Origin: Nemertoderma westbladi
Lineage: Eukaryota > Xenacoelomorpha > Nemertodermatida > Nemertodermatidae
Length of the DNA stretch: 64,000 nucleotides
Assembly (NCBI GenBank): GCA_032718475.1
Contig: JAUCBJ010005050.1
Location: forward strand, 1-64,000
Direction of reading: 5' to 3'
Shown: piece after piece, positions 58,511-64,000 of the stretch
Layout of the letters: the number at the start of each line of letters is the position of its first letter
Numbering within the stretch: position 1 is the first letter of the stretch
Position numbers and translations under genes: made by a program
Notes under the pieces: model-generated
Database searches by the model: none
The model's input: the letters and a program-made list of their open reading frames with translations, nothing else
What the model was told of the DNA's origin: nothing

Positions 58511-59914
58511 ATGGCCGTTTCAAGCAGTGACGCTTGTGTCAGCATTGTGCATAGTTTACTGTGTCACAGACAGGGAGGTGGGTATAACGAAAATTTCTCG
58601 AAAAAGGCTATCGAAAGTTTGGTGAAAAAGCTAAAGGAGAAAAAAGAGGAACTTGATGCTCTAATTGCAGCCGTGAGAAGCTCAGGATCCCATGTCAGTC
58701 GGTGTGTTACAATTGCGAGAACTTTGGACGGACGTCTGCAAGTAGATGGACGCAAGGGGTTTCCACATGTTATATACGCCCGCATTTGGAGATGGCCAGA
58801 TCTCATGAAAAATGAAATTAAACCTCTGTCATTTTGCCTGTTTGCGTTTGATTTGAAGAGAGATAGCGTCTGTGTGAATCCTTACCATTATGAGCGTGTT
58901 GTTACACCCGGTTTGGATTTATCTTCTCTTAGTTCCTTGTCCATAGATATGGATGATTCTGGTTTGATCCCTGTGGGAATTCAATCATCCCCTATTTCCC
59001 TACAACATCAGCAACCGCATCGACACTTTCTTACCATGCATTCGGGCCGTAACAACGTTGCAATGCCCTCGCCATCCGTGGTGCGGCAATCCCACCACAC
59101 TGCCCCAGTTAGTACGGGACAATCCGAGGCCGAGTACGAGGTGGGGCCGATGTGGGACCAGGCAAATATCCCCGATACGGACAACCAAGACGGCATCGAC
59201 CCCAACATTCCCGTCTACTCGAGGAGCTTCGAAACCGCTCGGACGGAACTGGACGAGATCCTGCAGAACAAAACGCCCCCTGACCATTGGGCGAGCATTG
59301 CGTACTTCGAGTTGGACCAACAGATCGGACCCACCTACAAGGTACTGTACTCCCGACCCTCGGTTGTCGTTGACGGCTTCGTAGACCCATCGCTAGACGA
59401 CCGATTTTGTCTGGGCCAGTTATCCAACGTGCAACGCACGGAGGACAGCGACAAAGCCAGGAAATACATTGGCCGGGGGATCCAGTTGTCACTGCAGGAC
59501 CAAGGCGATATTTGGCTGCAGTGTCTGTCGGACCATTGCGTTTTTGCTCAGAGCTTCTATTTGGATCGGGAAGCCGGTCGTTCTCCCGGCGAGGCCGTAC
59601 ACAAGATTTACCCCCAGGCGAGGATCCAGGTGTTCGATTTGGTTCAATGCTATCTACAGTTGCAGCAGCTATCGGCCCGTTGGGCGGCACTGGATTTGAG
59701 GCAGGTCGACCTATTAGACGCTAACGATGACCATAATTCTCTTAGTGTTGATGACTTCCGTAAAGTTTGTACTGTGAGTTTGAGTTTTGTTAAGGGTTGG
59801 GGGCCGGACTACCAACGACAAACTATTAAAGAAACTCCTTGTTGGATCGAAGTTCGTCTCCATCGCGCCCTCCAGGTTTTAGATTCTGTGTTGCACACCA
59901 ACTCGATAAGCTAA
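58511..59914 (+). CDS. smad4: SMAD4 (co-Smad), intronless, 467 aa
   Basis: SMAD4 joins receptor-activated Smads downstream of TGF-beta and BMP receptors and enters the nucleus with them to bind DNA. MH1 spans residues 6-135: helix SIVHSLLCHRQGG, NLS-like region LVKKLKEKKEEL, the DNA-contacting beta hairpin RTLDGRLQVDGRKGFPHVIY, and all four zinc ligands Cys65, Cys109, Cys121 and His126. The linker (about 136-256) is shorter than the vertebrate one. MH2 spans 257-465, with WASIAYFELDQQIGPTYKV, DRFCLGQLSNVQRTE, IGRGIQL, CLSDHCVFAQSFYLDREAG, HKIYP and the C-terminal FVKGWGPDYQRQTIKETPCW and RALQVLDSVLHT. There is no SSxS tail, as expected for a co-Smad. The alanine-rich helical insert of vertebrate SMAD4 is much reduced. 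The coding region has no intron, whereas vertebrate SMAD4 has many; MH1 is moderate in GC and the rest GC-rich. The ATG fits the family's usual N terminus. Confidence 0.96.
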   Translation: MAVSSSDACVSIVHSLLCHRQGGGYNENFSKKAIESLVKKLKEKKEELDALIAAVRSSGSHVSRCVTIARTLDGRLQVDGRKGFPHVIYARIWRWPDLMKNEIKPLSFCLFAFDLKRDSVCVNPYHYERVVTPGLDLSSLSSLSIDMDDSGLIPVGIQSSPISLQHQQPHRHFLTMHSGRNNVAMPSPSVVRQSHHTAPVSTGQSEAEYEVGPMWDQANIPDTDNQDGIDPNIPVYSRSFETARTELDEILQNKTPPDHWASIAYFELDQQIGPTYKVLYSRPSVVVDGFVDPSLDDRFCLGQLSNVQRTEDSDKARKYIGRGIQLSLQDQGDIWLQCLSDHCVFAQSFYLDREAGRSPGEAVHKIYPQARIQVFDLVQCYLQLQQLSARWAALDLRQVDLLDANDDHNSLSVDDFRKVCTVSLSFVKGWGPDYQRQTIKETPCWIEVRLHRALQVLDSVLHTNSIS

Positions 59915-60019
59915 TTCTATTGGTACTGGTATTGTATTTATTGTTTTCATCATTACACTGACACTCTTATCATTTGGCTCTATGTTTTTTAAATAATTTC
60001 GCTTTGTAATTGACGTGTT

Positions 60020-60025
60020 AATAAA
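60020..60025 (+). terminator. polyadenylation signal of smad4
   Basis: AATAAA about 105 bases after the smad4 stop codon, within AT-rich sequence. Confidence 0.5.
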
Positions 60026-60253
60026 TATGCTGCGCTCATCCCCTTATGGTTTAAATCCACCCAATAACCCCCCCCCCTCCCCCGCCTTTTCAATTTTTTT
60101 ATGATCTAGAACAGAACATGTTATTTTTTTATTAAAATATAAATATATGTTCTGAAACAAATTGTTGTTGTTCTAGAACTATTTTCTTGCTACCGCTATC
60201 CAATTTTGTAATTTGTTAATTAAGTAACGAGTAATGTTCTTCAATGTATATAA

Positions 60254-60294
60254 GGCCCCCCTCACACGGAGCAACTTGTTTCTGAAACTTGTTG

Positions 60295-60328
<34 letters not shown>

Positions 60329-60695
60329 ACACACAGAAACTTGTTGCTCAAGAAAATAACAATTATTTCAAACAAATAGCTAACATGTCCAGTCATTTAT
60401 ATATAATATAAAATCACTCAATTTTTCGAATATTAGCTCTAATATAAAAATTGGATGTAAAAAAGGTTTTTAAAAAAGTTGCTGGGAATATAACTTCCAG
60501 CAACTTGTTGCTGGACCCCCTCACACACAGAAATAAGTTACTGAAACAAGTTGCAGCAACTTGTTGCTGGACTCCTCACACACAGAAACAAGTTTCGGAA
60601 ATAAGTTGCAGCAACAAGTTGCTCCGTGTGAGGGGGTCCAGCAACAAGTTTCAGAAACATGTTTCAGAAACAAGTTGCTCCGTGTGAGGGGGGCC
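60254..60695. mobile_element. PIF/Harbinger-like MITE, 442 bp
   Basis: Perfect 35-bp terminal inverted repeats (60,254-60,288 and 60,661-60,695), starting GGCCCCCCTCACACGGAGCA, flanked by TAA at 60,251-60,253 and 60,696-60,698. A three-base TAA/TTA duplication and a GGCC-type terminus fit PIF/Harbinger. The interior has no transposase, only reiterated CAACTTGTTGCTG and GAAACAAGTT words in both orientations and a C-tract at 60,297-60,326. Confidence 0.85.
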
Positions 60696-60974
60696 TAAGG
60701 TACTGGTGTAGCGCGTGTCACCATTACAATGTTTGTTTATTATTGTTTTATAGCTGATTTTGGCTATTGATTCATGATCTGGAACATATTTTCCATTAGT
60801 TACACCGCGTTATAAATATTTTTAGATATTTTTCAAACTAATCAAAGCATCGAAGCGGCGGGCGTAACTACAACCTTTTAAGGAGATTTTGACATTTAAC
60901 ATAATTTATAACCAGGTTATTTAGTTATTTTACGAGTTATTTACCCGAGGGACGTGTTATAGACCCGACTCCAT

Positions 60975-62220
60975 ATGGGATGCAACACATGACAAAGCTT
61001 TTGCACAAGCCAAAGAAATACTCTCAGAGGCAATATCATTAGGATTCTTCTCAGCAAATCATGACACCCAATTGCTAACAGATGCCTCTAGAATAGGTCT
61101 TGGCTATATCCTCCAACAATGTCCTCGAGGAGAGACTGGTGTGTGGACAACTATACAAGTTGGATCTCGTTTCCTAACAGACACTGAAACAAGATAATGC
61201 AGTAATAGAACTTGAACTACTTGGCATTGCATGGGCTTGTAAGAAATTGGATAAATTTAAACAAGGATTAGATTTCACTATTCTTACAGATCATAAGCCT
61301 ATTGTGCCAATCTTAAACAATCACCGTTTAGACGAAATAGAGAACCCACGCCTCCAACGTCTTCATCAACATATTATGCCTTATGCTATTACAGCAAAAT
61401 GGATAAAGGGGTCTACCAATATTGCAGCAGATGCACTATCACGAAATCCTGTCAATTGCGATAATCAAACAATAGATATGGCCGATATTGAACCAATTGA
61501 TGTGTCTACAAGGATATACGACTCAAATAAATCGCCTTCTATACATGAAATCAGACTATTTTCATCCGCCACAAGAGATGAGGATCTGCGAGTTGCTGAG
61601 CTGAGAAAATATGCCATTGAGGATGGTGAATACATCCACCTTCGTGAAATAATCTCCAAAAGTGGTTTTCCAAATACTCCTTCGGAACTGCCAGAGAACA
61701 TTAGGAAATATTGGTGCGTCCATTCCGATCTCACTGTTGAAGATGGTCTTATCCTACTAGGCTGTCGTCTACTAGTCTCAGCAGCTCTTCGTGCAACAGT
61801 CTTATCACGGCTCCATGAAGCACATCAAGGTATCACCCGCACAACAAAGATAGCACAACTGAGTTTGTATTGGCCGGGAATGTTGGGAAATGTCGGAATG
61901 AATGGGAAAAGCAGAAGCAACTGTAAAATCAATGAAAAAGTTAATTCAATCCAACCAAAAAGGACACGTACTCAATATTGACGGTCTGAGACGAGCTCTT
62001 CTTTCATACAGAAATGCGCCATGTCGCCGCGATGGCCTATCCCCTTCTATGAAACTGTACGGCCGACCAATTCAGGATCGCTTACCAGCTCACCGTTCTT
62101 CCTTCAACCCAAAGTGGATAAAACAACATCGTACAATTGATGAACGAACAACAAATACACAAATGAAGGCTAAAGCATACTTCGACATACAGTACATGAA
62201 CGGCCCAATGACTCATTCAA
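60975..62220 (+). pseudogene. Gypsy pol: RNase H and internally deleted integrase
   Basis: RNase H motifs are LLTDASRIGLGYILQQ, ELELLGIAWACKKLDKF and ILTDHKPIV, then NIAADALSR. A one-base insertion near 61,193 shifts the frame within RNase H. The integrase zinc-binding region follows (HEAHQGITRT, then SLYWPGM), but the catalytic core with its first two Asp residues is missing: after YWPGM the sequence jumps, near 61,885-61,905 and into another frame, to GKAEATVKSMKKLIQ and LLSYRNAP, which lie at the end of the core. The copy is therefore dead. Confidence 0.85.
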
Positions 62221-62750
62221 AATAAGGGCAAATGTTTTAAAATGGAATATGATAACCCATCGGTGGAACTTATCTGGTAGCGTTATAGAGGTAGTAAACC
62301 CGCATAAATACGTTGTTCGAACTACCAGCGGACGTGTTCTAACGTGCAATAGAAAACATCTAAATCGCCAACAAATGCTACCTGCTCCCATTGCGGTGAA
62401 CGTCAAACCGCATGGTACATCACTTGGAAAATCCACAACCGACGAACACTATGGGAAAACCAATACATTCTACAACATGTCCACCTCCGCGTAGAAGTTC
62501 TAGGCAAGTTCGAAGACCAATACATTCTACAACATGTCCACCTCCGCGTAGAAGTTCTAGGCAAGTTCGAAAACCAATACATTCTACAACATGTCCACCT
62601 CCGCGTAGAAGTTCTAGGCAAGTTCGAAGACCAATACATTCTACAACATGTCCACCTCCGCGTAGAAGTTCTAGGCAAGTTCGAAGACCAATACGCTTAA
62701 TTAATAGAGGAGATGGAATAAAAACTGTTTTCATTCTAAACCTGAATCAA
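62221..62750 (+). pseudogene. Gypsy pol C-terminal tail with 57-bp tandem repeat
   Basis: It contains the segment WNLSGSVIEVVNPHKYVVRT and GRVLTCNRKHLNRQ typical of the C-terminal tail of K02A2.6-like Gypsy integrases. After a frameshift come four 57-bp tandem units (62,460-62,690), each encoding a 19-residue PIHSTTCPPPRRSSRQVR unit. The normal tail has a single RRSSRxxRxP motif before the stop, so one motif has been amplified. Confidence 0.8.
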
Positions 62751-62786
62751 TAACTGAATAATACACCGATTCAGGCTGGGGGGAGG

Positions 62787-62991
62787 TGTAGGATAGTGAT
62801 CACTATCAGTATCAACTGTATGTACATATAAATGTAAACCTATATACCACTAAGTAACAAGTGAGATTATTATTCTAGAACTGAGATAAAAGAACATAGC
62901 TACAGTATACGAATATCTTGTATTCTAATATTTATATAATTAAAGTAATACATGAAAATATACTCAATGTCATTTCTTTCATTATCATACA
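62787..62991 (+). repeat. Gypsy 3' LTR (about 205 bp, end tentative)
   Basis: Begins TGTAGGATAG directly after a purine-rich GGGGGGAGG and is proposed to end at CATACA. There is no second LTR in the window to confirm the borders; the 3' end is set by the CA and the start of the neighbouring hairpin. Confidence 0.5.
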
Positions 62992-62998
62992 CTTATTA

Positions 62999-63100
62999 CC
63001 CTATTATTGAGTTATTTTCCCGGTTATTTAACCCGCGGGTAGGCACCTTGGGTTTCCTGCCCGCGGGTTAAATGACCGGGAAAATAACTCAATAATAGGG
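62999..63100. repeat. 102-bp near-perfect hairpin
   Basis: The arms pair almost completely: the outer 40 bases (CCCTATTATTGAGTTATTTT inward) have one T:G-type mismatch, followed by a CCGCGGG core, around a short unpaired centre (CACCTTGGG region). It may be a foldback element or a MITE with a minimal loop, and lies just after the Gypsy LTR. Confidence 0.88.
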
Positions 63101-63554
63101 AAATAAATGTTGTTCTAAAATATTTTCTTGACATTCTATATAACATTAATTAATTTTATATAACTTTTATGAATTTTTATATAACTTTTAGGAATTTTTA
63201 TATAACTTTTGGGAATTTTTATATAGCTTTTAATACAACTTTTAAATTTATATATAACGTTTGAAATTTTTATACAACCTTTGCTAACGAAAATGGTGCT
63301 TAAAGCACATTACAACCAAATCAATTGTAATATTCGACTAGATTCTAAAATACCTCGATCAGCTGATATAAAAAGTCATACTTTTTCGGATTTCATTATT
63401 GTTGTATGGTAATAACTACTGTATTTACATACTTGTGTGTAAAGTACTGTAGCACTTTACAGTGTCATGATCCGAGTGGCTGTGTTACACGAACGAACGT
63501 TAGTGAGTGAGTGAAAATAAAGTCACGAGGATCAGAACACTGTAAAGTACTTTG
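63101..63554. other. gene-free region with inverted repeat
   Basis: AT-rich with several TTTATATAACTTTT repeats (63,130-63,280). At about 63,450-63,550 an imperfect inverted repeat pairs CACTTTACAGTGT with ACACTGTAAAGT. No gene seen. Confidence 0.45.
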
Positions 63555-64000
63555 CACCCATGACATTTGATAGATCATCGCATCTTAAAGGCCAGTGTCT
63601 TTTAAGATGCGTCTCAAGAAAGTCATGGGCTGTCCACCATGCTTATTCACTCCATGAGGCTGCCAAAGCACAAGATTATGCACTGGCTGGTCCTCACGGC
63701 GAAAGCAATGTCCTGCAAAGCGGAGGCGGCTTTGTTCTAGTGTCAAGCTTGGGGGAACCAATGAGACACTCACAATGTTATATAGTGTGTGGTTGGAGAT
63801 GTGTGCATTGTACTTGACACAGTGAACCCGGCGTAGCATTCTTGTGAATGTGCCATCCAGAGATTTGGTGTCCTCAGCAGTTAGAGCCCAGCATGGACTC
63901 CCATAGAGGAGTACTGGAACTACTGCTGCTCTAAATAATCGGACCTTAAGTTTCCGATTAATTCTAGGTGTCTTCCAAATCCTGGAAAGCCTATTCAACG
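63555..64000 (-). mobile_element. non-LTR retrotransposon fragment, second copy, runs off the window
   Basis: On the - strand it encodes the same RT C-terminal region as the copy at 47,924 (IWKTPRINRKLKVRLFRAAV, LYGSPCWALT, RRVHCVKYNAHISN, LVLWQPHG) with few differences. It stops at 63,555, before the last ~90 coding bases and the 3' tail of the other copy, so its 3' end has been lost. The remaining frame is open to the window edge. Confidence 0.9.

Larger units (their letters stand above)
60965..62991 (+). mobile_element. truncated Gypsy-type LTR retrotransposon
   Basis: The pol remnants are RNase H, an integrase zinc-binding segment, an integrase C-terminal part and a GPY/F-like tail, followed by a polypurine tract (CTGGGGGGAGG) and a 3' LTR. 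The 5' part (LTR, gag, protease, RT) is absent from the window. Order RNase H then integrase and the tail sequence fit Gypsy (Ty3) elements. Confidence 0.85.

Noticed and set aside
59000..59724. Antisense and alternate frames in smad4 (up to 193 codons)
   Set aside because: Overlap the MH2 coding part and arise from its GC-rich composition.

Overview
The window is from a metazoan, most probably an invertebrate. It carries a co-Smad (SMAD4) gene and a Rel/NF-kB gene, which are animal families, and an NBR1 autophagy receptor. Two of these genes have spliceosomal introns, and the sequence between genes is AT-rich and full of eukaryotic transposons and tandem repeats. I cannot name the species.

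Layout. (1) 1-4.5 kb: nbr1 on the + strand, in two exons encoding PB1, then ZZ, FW, LIR, J helix and UBA. Exon 2 is strikingly GC-rich. (2) 5.1-9.9 kb: gene-free, with a 21-bp minisatellite rich in CACGTG, a 78-bp minisatellite, hairpins and LINE debris. (3) 9.95-50.1 kb: about 21 kb of one satellite (43-bp unit with a shorter ~38-bp variant), split by two insertions. One is an 18.3-kb BEL/Pao LTR retrotransposon (23,804-42,066, TSD GCTAG). The other is a 5'-truncated non-LTR retrotransposon (47,924-48,934, 11-bp TSD). (4) 51.6-55.9 kb: a three-exon Rel gene on the - strand, with a 14-bp minisatellite and an old LINE piece in its large intron. (5) 58.5-59.9 kb: a complete intronless smad4 reading frame, transcribed divergently from Rel across ~2.6 kb holding an inverted-repeat element. 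(6) 60.2-64 kb: a PIF/Harbinger-like MITE, a broken Gypsy element with its 3' LTR, a ~100-bp hairpin and another LINE copy running off the window.

The BEL/Pao element is the most unusual object. Its LTRs differ by only about eight substitutions and one 21-bp indel, so it is young, yet it is roughly twice the usual length of the family. It has a 2.1-kb leader, gag-pol in one frame, and then almost 5 kb of extra sequence before the 3' LTR. That extra sequence holds reading frames I do not recognise, one with CxxC pairs and a CCHC knuckle. The copy is interrupted: about 0.9 kb of tandem repeats sits inside the Gag homology region, three single stops fall in pol, and two stops fall in the 3' reading frame.

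Among the host genes, NBR1 is a selective-autophagy receptor, Rel a stimulus-responsive transcription factor and SMAD4 the shared partner of receptor-activated Smads. Nothing in the sequence shows that they act together; their proximity may be accidental. Points worth following are an array of SUMO-acceptor consensus motifs in NBR1, a serine in place of the usual cysteine in the Rel DNA-recognition loop, and the loss of all coding introns in smad4.
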